In this document: positions 15,791 through 24,010 of the stretch, in pieces | Layout: every line of letters starts with the position of its first letter | Position numbering within the stretch: the first letter of the stretch is position 1 | Assembly: GCF_030348765.1 (NCBI RefSeq) | Contig: NZ_JAUCEU010000007.1 | Coordinates: forward strand, 5,863,501 to 5,927,500 | DNA: 64,000 bases | Source of the DNA: Neobacillus sp. CF12 | Lineage (GTDB): Bacteria; Bacillota; Bacilli; Bacillales; Cytobacillaceae | Direction of reading: 5' to 3' | Notes under the pieces: generated by a model | The model's input: only the letters and a program-made list of their open reading frames with translations | Database searches by the model: none | Told to the model about the DNA's origin: nothing | Position numbers and translations under genes: made by a program

Positions 15791-16945
15791 ATGTATTATC
15801 GGCAAATGGGAAGAATTCCACGTAAACGTCATACCATGTTTAAAAAAAATGATGGAACTCTCTTTCGTGAGCAGGTAATGGGGACACGGGGATTTTCAGG
15901 AACACAATCAATCCTTTATCATCACTACATGCCAACGGAAGTACTTAAATCAAAGTTGGTTGGCGGCTATTTGCCAGATTATGAAGAACAGCAATCGTTA
16001 AAGCACCGTCATTTTTTGACGAATAAGACCATCAAAAAAGGGGATGCGCTTTCAGCGCGGGAATATATTTTAGGAAATCAGGACTTATTAATTGGGACGG
16101 CATATGTTAATGAGCCAATGAGAAGCTATTACCGCAATGGTGATGGGGATGAAATGCTGTTTGTTCATTATGGATCAGGTAAGCTTGAAACCATGTTTGG
16201 AACGATTACCTATCGACCAGGTGACTATCTGTTAATCCCGATTGGAACCATTTATCGAATGATTCCTGATGAAAAGGAAGAAACTAAACTGTTGTTTATA
16301 GAATCTTTTAGTCAAATTACAACGCCAAGAAGGTATCGAAATGAATATGGCCAATTGCTCGAACACAGCCCTTTTTGTGAACGTGATTTTCGTGGACCTG
16401 AAAACTTAGAGACTTATGATCAAAAGGGACAGTTTGAAGTAGTAACAAAATCGCGGGGATCACTCCATTCTCATATTTTGGGACATCATCCATTTGATGT
16501 TATTGGCTGGGATGGGTATCTATATCCATGGGCTTTTAATGTAGAGGATTTTGAGCCTATAACAGGAAGAATCCACCAACCTCCTCCTGTACACCAAACC
16601 TTTGAAGGGAATAACTTTGTGGTTTGTTCTTTTGTGCCAAGAATGTTTGACTATCATCCAGAAGCCATACCTGCTCCTTATTATCATAGTAATGTGAATA
16701 GTGACGAATTACTATATTACGTAAAAGGTAATTTCATGAGTCGAAAAGGGGTCCAGCTCGAGTCGATTACCCTTCATCCGAGCGGTATTCCACATGGTCC
16801 ACACCCCGGAAAAACGGAAAACAGCATTGGAAAAAAGGAAACGCTCGAACTTGCGGTTATGATTGATACCTTCCATCCACTTAAAGTGGTTAAGAGTGCG
16901 AGTGAAATAGAGGATACTGGTTATATGTTTTCTTGGGTCGAATAA
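15791..16945 (+). CDS. hmgA: Homogentisate 1,2-dioxygenase
   Basis: A 384-residue cupin-type iron dioxygenase that opens the ring of homogentisate to maleylacetoacetate. The RIHQPPPVHQTFEG segment (near 257-270) and YYHSNVNSDELLYYV supply the expected His/Glu ligand cluster; HPSGIPHGPHPGK carries the C-terminal substrate-side histidines. It is of the shorter bacterial form. GCGAGGTGAAATC precedes the ATG, 15 bases after the FAH gene. It is the last gene of the operon. Confidence 0.92.
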   Translation: MYYRQMGRIPRKRHTMFKKNDGTLFREQVMGTRGFSGTQSILYHHYMPTEVLKSKLVGGYLPDYEEQQSLKHRHFLTNKTIKKGDALSAREYILGNQDLLIGTAYVNEPMRSYYRNGDGDEMLFVHYGSGKLETMFGTITYRPGDYLLIPIGTIYRMIPDEKEETKLLFIESFSQITTPRRYRNEYGQLLEHSPFCERDFRGPENLETYDQKGQFEVVTKSRGSLHSHILGHHPFDVIGWDGYLYPWAFNVEDFEPITGRIHQPPPVHQTFEGNNFVVCSFVPRMFDYHPEAIPAPYYHSNVNSDELLYYVKGNFMSRKGVQLESITLHPSGIPHGPHPGKTENSIGKKETLELAVMIDTFHPLKVVKSASEIEDTGYMFSWVE

Positions 16946-16954
16946 TTCTATGGT

Positions 16955-16992
16955 AACAACCCGATAAAGGAAAAATCGGGTTGTTTTTTTTG
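16955..16992 (+). terminator. Terminator of the homogentisate operon
   Basis: AACAACCCGAT/ATCGGGTTGTT arms followed by eight T. Confidence 0.92.
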
Positions 16993-17069
16993 TAAAAGTC
17001 AAAAGTAAGGTATGATACTTCTAATACGTGATAGTATGGAAATATAGATTTAAAATGGAGGTGAAAATC

Positions 17070-17687
17070 ATGAACTTGAACCACATTCAATCAAAATTAA
17101 AAAGCCATACACCAAGTATTTTAGGAAGTGATAAATTCTCGAAATTTGCCGTTATGGTGCCACTAATTAAAAAAGCGGATGGCATACATGTCTTGTTTGA
17201 GGTCCGTTCCCTCCAGCTGCGCCGACAGCCTGGAGAAATTTGTTTCCCGGGGGGAAGAATTGATCCGGAAGATATTGATGAAAAAAGTGCAGCGATTCGG
17301 GAAACTACGGAGGAATTAGGAATTAGTAAAGAGAACTTATCTGAGGTTTATCCACTCGATTTCATGATTTCTCCTTTTGGAATGATGATTTATCCTTTCG
17401 TATCCTATCTAGAAAGTCCTGAAAAAATCCAATTAAATCCCGCCGAAGTGGGAGAAATATTCACGGTACCTTTGTCCTATTTTATTGAAAATGCCCCGGA
17501 TCTTTATCGTATTCACTTTAAGGTGGAGCCGGAGGAGAATTTCCCCTTTGACTTAATTGTAGGTGGTGAAAATTACAATTGGAGGACAAGGGCACTGGAT
17601 GAATATTTTTACCTTTATGAGGAAAAGGCGATTTGGGGACTAACAGCAAAAATCCTATCCCATTTTATTGAAATACTGAAACAGTGA
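17070..17687 (+). CDS. Nudix hydrolase, CoA pyrophosphatase type
   Basis: A 205-residue Nudix enzyme. The Nudix box runs GGRIDPEDIDEKSAAIRE then TTEELGI, with all catalytic Glu residues in place. Directly ahead is the CoA-pyrophosphatase motif: FEVRSLQLRRQPGEICFPGG corresponds to the family pattern of Arg-Ser ... Leu-Arg ... Gly-Glu-Ile-x-Phe-Pro-Gly-Gly. It likely splits CoA or its derivatives into phosphopantetheine and 3',5'-ADP. The start at 17070 follows GGAGGTGAAAATC; the longer frame to 17028 has no ribosome site. Confidence 0.85.
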   Translation: MNLNHIQSKLKSHTPSILGSDKFSKFAVMVPLIKKADGIHVLFEVRSLQLRRQPGEICFPGGRIDPEDIDEKSAAIRETTEELGISKENLSEVYPLDFMISPFGMMIYPFVSYLESPEKIQLNPAEVGEIFTVPLSYFIENAPDLYRIHFKVEPEENFPFDLIVGGENYNWRTRALDEYFYLYEEKAIWGLTAKILSHFIEILKQ

Positions 17688-17704
17688 GATGATCTAGGGA
17701 TAAT

Positions 17705-17742
17705 GAAAGTATAATTATCCTTGATAATTTCACTTTTTTTTA
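17705..17742 (+). terminator. Terminator of the Nudix gene
   Basis: AAAGT..AATTATC pairs with GATAATT..ACTTT across a small internal loop, then eight T. Confidence 0.7.
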
Positions 17743-17856
17743 CCACTGTCTTCCTAGGAAGAACAAATGTCTTTTTGTAGGAGAAAAAAAGACTTGATTA
17801 TTTTCAGAATAGGGATAAAATTAAAATTATACTTTTTTGGGATAGGTGATGTTGTG

Positions 17857-19218
17857 ATGAAGGTTGTAAAGTTTGGAGGATCCTCTTTAGCGTCAGGAGA
17901 ACAAATCGAAAAGGTTTTTCAAATTGTGATGGCTGATCCTGAGAGGAAAGTAGTAGTCGTGTCTGCTCCTGGGAAGAGGTATGCTGACGATGAGAAAGTA
18001 ACAGACTTATTGATAGAGTGTGCTGAACTATGTCTTCAAGATAGTAATCCACAGGAAAAGTTTAACGCCGTTATGTCAAGATATTCCTCCATTGCAGCTG
18101 AGTTGGCTCTCCCTAATGAGATAATTAGTGAAATTCATCACGATTTATCAGAGAGATTAAATGGAGATAAAAGTAAGCCTGACAGGTTTATGGATCTCGT
18201 AAAGGCAAGTGGTGAGGATAATAACGCCAAATTAGTTGCTGCCTACTTTAGGGAGCAGGGAGTAGAAGCTACCTACGTAAATCCTGGAAAAGCAGGTCTG
18301 TTTGTAAGCAGCGAACCAGGGAATGCACAGGTTTTATATGAATCGTATGAGAATTTATATTCACTGCGTGAGGTTCCAGGAATCATCATTTTTCCAGGAT
18401 TTTTTGGTTATAGTAAGGAAGGTGATGTGTTCACCTTTTCACGAAGTGGCTCAGATATAACGGGTTCAATTCTTGCAAACGGTATAAAAGCCAGTCTATA
18501 CGAGAATTTTACAGATGTGGATGCGGTATTTTCAGTTAATCCAAACCTTGTCCATAATCCGAAGGAAATAAAAGAGTTAACCTATCGAGAAATGCGTGAA
18601 TTATCCTATGCAGGATTTACAGTTTTACATGACGAAGCATTAGTCCCTGCATTTCGTGCAGGAATTCCAGTTCAAATTAAGAACACGAACAACCCAAGTG
18701 CACCTGGCACGAGAATTGTGTACGCGAGGGATAATACGAATGGTCCGGTTGTTGGTATTGCTAGTGATAAGGGATTCTGCAGCATTTACGTTAGCAAATA
18801 CTTAATGAATAGAGAAATTGGTTTTGGACGGAAACTTTTGAGTATTTTAGAAGAATATGGTCTGTCATATGAACACACTCCATCTGGAATTGATGATGTC
18901 TCCATTATCTTAAGAGAAGCACAAATCGATCCTGATATGGAAAATGAAATTGCCTGGAGAATCGAGTCTGAACTTCACTCGGATGAAGTCAAAATTGAGC
19001 ACAGCCTATCACTAATTATGGTTGTAGGCGAGGGAATGCGTCGGAATGTTGGAACGATGGCACGTGCTTCAAAAGCTTTAGCCAAGGCAAAGGTCAATAT
19101 TGAAATGATAAACCAAGGCTCCTCTGAGGTTAGTATGATGTTTGGAGTAAAAGAAGTTGATGAAAAGAGAGCCGTTCAAGCTCTATACGATGAGTTTTTC
19201 GCAGCAGTACCCGTTTAA
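17857..19218 (+). CDS. yclM: Aspartate kinase, YclM/ThrD type
   Basis: A 453-residue aspartokinase that phosphorylates aspartate at the head of the lysine, threonine and methionine pathway. MKVVKFGGSSLASGEQ carries the amino-acid-kinase start motif, and SRSGSDITGSILANG forms the substrate region. Two ACT domains follow (about 300-453; MVVGEGMRRNVGTMARASKAL). The length and sequence fit Bacillus aspartokinase III (YclM, about 454 aa). The frame extends to 17767, but the ATG at 17857 follows AGGTGATG and starts exactly at the conserved motif. No leader riboswitch was seen. Which amino acid inhibits it cannot be read here. Confidence 0.92.
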   Translation: MKVVKFGGSSLASGEQIEKVFQIVMADPERKVVVVSAPGKRYADDEKVTDLLIECAELCLQDSNPQEKFNAVMSRYSSIAAELALPNEIISEIHHDLSERLNGDKSKPDRFMDLVKASGEDNNAKLVAAYFREQGVEATYVNPGKAGLFVSSEPGNAQVLYESYENLYSLREVPGIIIFPGFFGYSKEGDVFTFSRSGSDITGSILANGIKASLYENFTDVDAVFSVNPNLVHNPKEIKELTYREMRELSYAGFTVLHDEALVPAFRAGIPVQIKNTNNPSAPGTRIVYARDNTNGPVVGIASDKGFCSIYVSKYLMNREIGFGRKLLSILEEYGLSYEHTPSGIDDVSIILREAQIDPDMENEIAWRIESELHSDEVKIEHSLSLIMVVGEGMRRNVGTMARASKALAKAKVNIEMINQGSSEVSMMFGVKEVDEKRAVQALYDEFFAAVPV

Positions 19219-19222
19219 ATAG

Positions 19223-19262
19223 AAAAGCAGTCTAAAATTTACCTTTTAGACTGCTTTTTATT
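19223..19262 (+). terminator. Terminator of the aspartokinase gene
   Basis: Fifteen-base perfect arms AAAAGCAGTCTAAAA and complement, followed by TTTTTA. Confidence 0.93.
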
Positions 19263-19318
19263 TATATCTGCGAACCTATATCAGCGAAAGGAAAAACTTC
19301 TTATGATAACTGAGGGTA

Positions 19319-19897
19319 CTAATGCTTTTTTTTGATCTTACTCTTCGTACGTAACCCAGCCCCCACCGCAATGATCAATCCGCCACCTGTATCAGAGATT
19401 AAATCAATCATGGTATCGTTATTTCCCCCGCCTTGTAAGGTCATATTGAAAAATTGATCGGAACTAAACTCATAAATTTCCCATAAGACTCCTCCAAAAG
19501 CAGCAAATGATAAAGTAAATAGAAAGATAATCCAAGGGGAAATCTCCACTTCTGCGTCTCGATGAATCAATCTCTCATATAATGCGATTCCAGAAAATGC
19601 AAGTATCGCTCCACTTAGGAAATGCATGAATGTGTCCCACCATCCCAGCCCATACCATCCTAGGATTGAGCCGAAATACTGTGAACCAACCAAGAAAAGT
19701 AAATAGGAAATGACAATGGGCAGATTAAATTGGAGCTTCGTAAAAAGAGCTAAGAGGAGTGGAACCGCCCCACAAATCATTCCTCCAATGGCAACCGTTG
19801 ATTTAAAGGATTCCTCATTGGAGCGGTAATGAAAAAATAAAAAGGCCATAAATGCAACATAGAGAAAACTGAGCAAAAGGACTAACTTTCGATTCAT
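19319..19897 (-). CDS. Conserved membrane protein with WWDTFMHFLSG motif
   Basis: A 192-residue protein with about six hydrophobic helices. It carries conserved polar motifs inside or next to the helices: GWWDTFMHFLSGA, GVLWEIYEFSSDQF and NDTMIDLISDTGGG. That set is shared with the DUF2238/YjdF-like group of membrane proteins, whose function is unknown. The acidic and histidine positions could bind metal or lipid head groups, which is only a guess. AGGTGA before the ATG at 19897 decides the start. Confidence 0.7.
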   Translation of the reverse strand: MNRKLVLLLSFLYVAFMAFLFFHYRSNEESFKSTVAIGGMICGAVPLLLALFTKLQFNLPIVISYLLFLVGSQYFGSILGWYGLGWWDTFMHFLSGAILAFSGIALYERLIHRDAEVEISPWIIFLFTLSFAAFGGVLWEIYEFSSDQFFNMTLQGGGNNDTMIDLISDTGGGLIIAVGAGLRTKSKIKKKH

Positions 19898-20111
19898 TAT
19901 TTTCACCTCAGGTAGATTGCGCATTACTATGAATTATATCCACTTCATCTCCATCTCACCCATGGCTGCAAAAGAAAAATAATGTTTATAATTGACAGAT
20001 TATTGATAATATTCTTAAATTAATATATCATAACAATAAAATAACACTTGTTTTCTATTTAAAACATATATCACTGTAATAAGTTAACTTTACCAATTAA
20101 AAGGGGAGAAC

Positions 20112-21170
20112 ATGCAGATGTCACGTTTAAAAGAATTTCGTACAATAATGAACTCAATTAAATCGGTTTGGGAAAAAGATAAAAAAGCAGCCATAGTTAT
20201 GCTAATTGGTGTGAATGGATCCGCATACAGATTACCTGGAACAAAGATGATGATGGCAGAAGATGCTGAAATGGCGGGAACAATTAGCGGGGGCTGTTTA
20301 GAGGGTGATATTTATGGGTTTGCAGAAAAGGCAATTCAAGAAGCAACACCAATGCTAAAAACCTATGACTTAAGCGATAATGAAATATGGAGTTTAGGAA
20401 TTGGCTGTAAAGGCTCACTAGAAATTTTCATTCTGCCGACTAAAAAGGATGATGAATTTTGGGAGGAAACAGACCGTCTATTAAACAAAGATGAGGAATT
20501 TTCCTTTATTTTAGAGGTACCAACTGGGATTAAAACTTTGGTAACAAAAGACGGTGAGATAATTGGTGATAGTGAGTATCTACCTTCGATTGTGTACGAA
20601 AGTGCATTACAAAGTCTTAAGTCACAAAAGCGCGCTGAAGTTTTGAAATGGGAAGGTCGTAGATTTGTTATCGATGCCATACGGCCAAGCCAAAGATTAA
20701 TTGTAGCAGGTGCTGGAAAAGACGCCATTCCAGTGGTGGAACTGGCTGCTAAAGCTGGTTTTTCAGTTACCGTTTTAGATCCGCGTAGTGAATTCAATAG
20801 AGAGCGATATTTCCCTGCTGCCACACATTTAGTCGAGCTGCCAGAAAATATTAATTCGGAAAATGTAAAGGGTGCTTGGTGGGTCATTATGAATCATTTG
20901 CAAAGTCGGGATGAAGAGGCCCTCCATCTAGCACTTCAAAGTAATCCGAAATATATTGGGGTGTTAGGACCTGTATCACGAACACAAGAAATGCTCCTAA
21001 ATATAGGCGAGGATTTAATTATTGGAGAAGAAATATATTCGCCTGTTGGTCTAGATATTGGGGCAGAAACGATGGATGAAGTGGCAATAAGCATTGTTTC
21101 TGAATTGATGGCAGTGCGGTCCAATCGTGAAGGGAAATCATTAAAAGGTAAAGTGAAAATTCATGTCTAG
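20112..21170 (+). CDS. xdhC: XdhC/CoxI-family molybdenum cofactor insertion protein
   Basis: A 352-residue maturation factor for molybdenum hydroxylases. The N-terminal XdhC domain has GSAYRLPGTKMMMAEDAEMAGTISGGCLEGD, which includes the conserved SGGCLE. The C-terminal Rossmann domain has LIVAGAGKDAIPVVELAAKAG and PVGLDIGAETMDEVAIS. Such proteins bind molybdenum cofactor, help its sulfuration and hand it to the enzyme. It overlaps the next gene by 8 bases. It serves the molybdenum hydroxylase encoded from 22.1 kb, from which it is separated by a terminator. Confidence 0.9.
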   Translation: MQMSRLKEFRTIMNSIKSVWEKDKKAAIVMLIGVNGSAYRLPGTKMMMAEDAEMAGTISGGCLEGDIYGFAEKAIQEATPMLKTYDLSDNEIWSLGIGCKGSLEIFILPTKKDDEFWEETDRLLNKDEEFSFILEVPTGIKTLVTKDGEIIGDSEYLPSIVYESALQSLKSQKRAEVLKWEGRRFVIDAIRPSQRLIVAGAGKDAIPVVELAAKAGFSVTVLDPRSEFNRERYFPAATHLVELPENINSENVKGAWWVIMNHLQSRDEEALHLALQSNPKYIGVLGPVSRTQEMLLNIGEDLIIGEEIYSPVGLDIGAETMDEVAISIVSELMAVRSNREGKSLKGKVKIHV

Positions 21171-21768
21171 GGTAGGGGCAATCATTCTTGCGGCTGGAAT
21201 GTCTAAGCGTATGGGACAGCCCAAGCTTTTGATGCCATTGAAAGGAAAACCACTTTTTCGATATCCGCTCGAACAAGCCATTAGGAATCAGTTGAATCCA
21301 ATCTGTTTAATAGGTGGCCAGCATATGCAGGCATTTAAAGCAGAGAGTGATGATTTACAAGTTGTGGAGTATATTCACAACCCAAATTTTGAAAAAGGCA
21401 TGTCCACATCTTTAAAAATAGGGATAGAAAATATCATTGAGCGTAGTAATGCCACGTTCATCTTTTTGGCTGACCAGCCATTCGTCCCTGATCTTGTCAT
21501 ACAAACAATGTTAGAACATTTTCGTTTAGGGACACGTATCGTAAGACCTCAATACCAAGGGAATTTAGGTCACCCCATATTAATTGATAAGAGTCTATAC
21601 GAGGAATTTTTAGGGGTAGAGGGAGATCAGGGCGGTAAAGAAATAATAAAGAAATACAAAAGTGATACCAGAATTCTTTCATTTGAAAATTCTACTTGGG
21701 GGATGGATATTGATACAGTAGTAGATTATCAAAACGGAAAACAGTATAGCAGCAAAACAATTTATTAA
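21163..21768 (+). CDS. mocA: MobA-like nucleotidyltransferase, likely molybdenum cofactor cytidylyltransferase (MocA/PucB type)
   Basis: A 201-residue NTP transferase. The Rossmann-like start VGAIILAAGMSKRMGQPKLLMPLKG holds the nucleotide-binding LAAGxSxRMGxxK motif, and LADQPFVPDLVI and GNLGHPILI are also typical. Enzymes of this group add CMP to molybdopterin to form the dinucleotide cofactor used by CoxL/XdhB-like subunits. Translation is coupled to xdhC. The pairing with an XdhC gene beside a molybdenum hydroxylase supports the cofactor role over other sugar-nucleotide roles. Confidence 0.85.
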   Translation: MSRVGAIILAAGMSKRMGQPKLLMPLKGKPLFRYPLEQAIRNQLNPICLIGGQHMQAFKAESDDLQVVEYIHNPNFEKGMSTSLKIGIENIIERSNATFIFLADQPFVPDLVIQTMLEHFRLGTRIVRPQYQGNLGHPILIDKSLYEEFLGVEGDQGGKEIIKKYKSDTRILSFENSTWGMDIDTVVDYQNGKQYSSKTIY

Positions 21769-21774
21769 CAATGA

Positions 21775-21828
21775 AGCTCTGTAAATTTCTATAGAAATTA
21801 TTCATAGAATTTACAGGGCTTTTCTTTT
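21775..21828 (+). terminator. Terminator of the xdhC-mocA unit
   Basis: AGCTCTGTAAATT..CTAT pairs with ATAGAATTTACAGGGCT, then TTTCTTTT. It separates the maturation genes from the structural operon. Confidence 0.85.
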
Positions 21829-22131
21829 GGAAATTAAGTTTTATGTGTTTTTTCAGAAGATTGCAAATTCATATTGACAAAAAAATAGGATGTATTATGA
21901 TTAATAAGGAAAAATAAGTTTTGTATGTAAAACAAAGAAAATAAAATTGAATAGCAAAAAACTATTGACTTTAAATTCTGAAGATTGTTACTATTGTAAC
22001 AGAGTTAACATTGTATACAGGTATGCTAGGTAAAAAAGAGCTAGAAAAGAATTTTTTATTATTTCTTTATTATTATCATTGTATACAGGTATACACAATG
22101 AAATAAAAATAATAATCTGGGGTGATTCTTT
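21829..22131 (+). promoter_or_regulatory. Promoter and twin operator region of the molybdenum hydroxylase operon
   Basis: Two candidate promoters are visible: TTGACA-16-TATGAT (21874-21901) and TTGACT-18-TACTAT (21965-21994). Downstream of the second lie two copies of a palindrome with core GTATACAGGTATAC. The first (22009-22026) ends in GTATGC and the second (22077-22100) is complete; both begin CATTGTATACAGGTAT. They start 68 bp apart. A smaller dyad GTTAC/GTAAC overlaps the -10. The position over the start site and leader suits repression. The GntR/FCD regulator at the end of this locus is the natural candidate binder (inference). Confidence 0.65.
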
Positions 22132-22575
22132 ATGAATATTAGTGGTACAGCAAAGTTTAACGAATCTGTTGACACCATTTGGCAAGCACTGCATACGGAA
22201 GAGATTTTAGTAAGTGCAATCCCAGGATGTCAATCGTTAATTTTAAATGAAGATGTAGAATATGATGTGAATCTTAAATTAGGTGTAGCCTCTGTAAAAG
22301 GAGAATATACGGGAAAAGTGAAAATTGAGGATATAGAAGAACCCGTTCATTACAAACTTTATGCTGCAGGAAGTGGGAAACCTGGTTTTGTAGACGCAAC
22401 ACTCGAATGTAAAATTGAACCTTTAGAGGATGGGTGCCAGGTGGTATGGTCATGTGAAGCTGAAATTGGCGGAACAATTGCAAGTGTTGGCAATCGAGTC
22501 ATTGGTGGAATCGCAAAATTTCTAGCTGGAAACTTCTTTAAAGATGTTAAAAAACAGCTCCTTACTAGAGCTTAA
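22132..22575 (+). CDS. coxG: CoxG-like SRPBCC-family protein of the molybdenum hydroxylase
   Basis: A 147-residue SRPBCC (START-like) protein of the CO dehydrogenase subunit G family. The pattern MNISGTAKFNESVDTIWQALHTEEILVSAIPGCQSL is typical. CoxG proteins have been linked to recruiting molybdenum hydroxylases to the membrane or feeding electrons to quinone. Many carry a C-terminal anchor tail, but this one is the short form ending NFFKDVKKQLLTRA. It is first in the structural operon, under the twin operator. Confidence 0.82.
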   Translation: MNISGTAKFNESVDTIWQALHTEEILVSAIPGCQSLILNEDVEYDVNLKLGVASVKGEYTGKVKIEDIEEPVHYKLYAAGSGKPGFVDATLECKIEPLEDGCQVVWSCEAEIGGTIASVGNRVIGGIAKFLAGNFFKDVKKQLLTRA

Positions 22576-22590
22576 TAGGGGGAGAAAAAA

Positions 22591-23481
22591 ATGAAGCCAG
22601 CTGTATTTAGTTACCTTCGACCAACAAATTTACAAGAGGCGCTTACGTTTATAGAGGAATACGGAGAAGATGCAAAGATTTTATCGGGAGGACAAAGCTT
22701 AATCCCCACGATGAATATGAGACTCTCAGCACCAGCTTATTTAATTGATATTAGTAGAATTAGTGATTTGAATTATATAAAACTAGAAGATGATTTTTTA
22801 ACAGTAGGTGCCTTAACGAAACATAAAGATATTGAGAATTCGGATTTAGTGAAAGGAGTATGCCCCTTATTATCAGAAGCCATTAAATGGGTAGGACATG
22901 CACAAATCAGAAATAGAGGTACAGTAGGCGGTAGTATTGCCCATGGAGATCCTTCTGCAGAATTACCATGTGTTCTTACAGCACTTCGTGGACAGATCGT
23001 TATCGTCAATGTGGATGGCAGTGAAGAGGTTGTTGTTCCTGAAGAATTTTTCCTAACCTATATGCTGACTTCATTACAGCCAGATCAAATGGTAAAAGAA
23101 GTACGATTCCCGATTATTCCAAAAGAGAGTGGTTCTGCTTTTGTTGAGGTTGCTAGAAGACATGGGGATTTTGGTTTAGCAGAGGTTGCTGTTGTAGTTG
23201 ATTTAGACGATATGGGCCAATTGTCAAATGTGAAAATTGCTGTGGGCGGTGTAAATCCAACTCCAATAGCTTTGGAGCAAGTAGAAGACTATTTAAACGG
23301 AAAGAAACTAACCGATGAAGTTTTAAGACAAGTTTCCGACCTAACACAAGAAAGTGTGGACCCGGAATCAGACCTTCATGGTACGGCAGAATATCGGCAA
23401 GAGCTGACAGGCACACTAACCGTTCGTGCGCTAAAGATTGCAGTGGAACGTGCAAGAGGAGGAGAAAAAAATGTCCAATAA
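22591..23481 (+). CDS. coxM: Molybdenum hydroxylase FAD-binding subunit (CoxM/XdhB-like)
   Basis: A 296-residue FAD subunit. It starts MKPAVFSYLRPTNLQEALTF and has the FAD motif KILSGGQSLIPTMNMR (near 30-45) and the second flavin motif GTVGGSIAHGDPSAELP (near 110). These match the vanillyl-alcohol-oxidase-like FAD domain plus the C-terminal CO-dehydrogenase flavoprotein domain. It passes electrons from the iron-sulfur subunit to an external acceptor. The stop overlaps the next gene by 11 bases. Confidence 0.9.
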   Translation: MKPAVFSYLRPTNLQEALTFIEEYGEDAKILSGGQSLIPTMNMRLSAPAYLIDISRISDLNYIKLEDDFLTVGALTKHKDIENSDLVKGVCPLLSEAIKWVGHAQIRNRGTVGGSIAHGDPSAELPCVLTALRGQIVIVNVDGSEEVVVPEEFFLTYMLTSLQPDQMVKEVRFPIIPKESGSAFVEVARRHGDFGLAEVAVVVDLDDMGQLSNVKIAVGGVNPTPIALEQVEDYLNGKKLTDEVLRQVSDLTQESVDPESDLHGTAEYRQELTGTLTVRALKIAVERARGGEKNVQ

Positions 23482-23983
23482 AGTACAAGTTGATATTTCA
23501 ATTAATGGTAAGAAGGTTCAGAAAGAAGTAGAACCTAGACTCCTGCTTACTGATTTTATTCGTGATGAATGTAATCTGACTGGAACTCATCTTGGCTGTG
23601 AACATGGTGTATGTGGCGCCTGTACGATTTTACTAGATAGTGAACCAGTTCGAGGCTGCTTAATGTTTGCGGTTCAAGCAGATGGATGTGAAATCGAAAC
23701 AGTTGAGTCTTTAAACCATGTTGATGGAACACTCAATGTACTTCAACAGTCCTTTTCAGATAATCATGCATTGCAATGTGGGTTTTGTACACCAGGATTT
23801 CTCATGACGTTGACGCATTTCCTAGAGGATAATCAAAATCCAACTGAAAAAGAAATTCGAGAAGCAATCTCAGGAAATTTATGTCGATGTACTGGCTATG
23901 CAAATATTATTAAAGCCGTGCAACAGGCTGCTCAAATACTTCAAAGAGACAAAGGTAATAGTTCAGTAGTTTCTGCTCAATAA
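23471..23983 (+). CDS. coxS: Molybdenum hydroxylase [2Fe-2S] subunit (CoxS-like)
   Basis: A 170-residue iron-sulfur subunit with both clusters' ligands. The plant-ferredoxin-type site is CEHGVCGACTILLDSEPVRGC, and the helical C-terminal site is CGFCTPGF plus CRCTGY. It carries electrons from the molybdenum centre to FAD. The track frame extends to 23438, but GGAGGAG before the ATG at 23471 and the normal subunit length of about 160-170 residues favour the shorter form. Confidence 0.92.
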   Translation: MSNKVQVDISINGKKVQKEVEPRLLLTDFIRDECNLTGTHLGCEHGVCGACTILLDSEPVRGCLMFAVQADGCEIETVESLNHVDGTLNVLQQSFSDNHALQCGFCTPGFLMTLTHFLEDNQNPTEKEIREAISGNLCRCTGYANIIKAVQQAAQILQRDKGNSSVVSAQ

Positions 23984-24010
23984 CGTAGTGGTCACAAAGG
24001 AGGCATGAAG

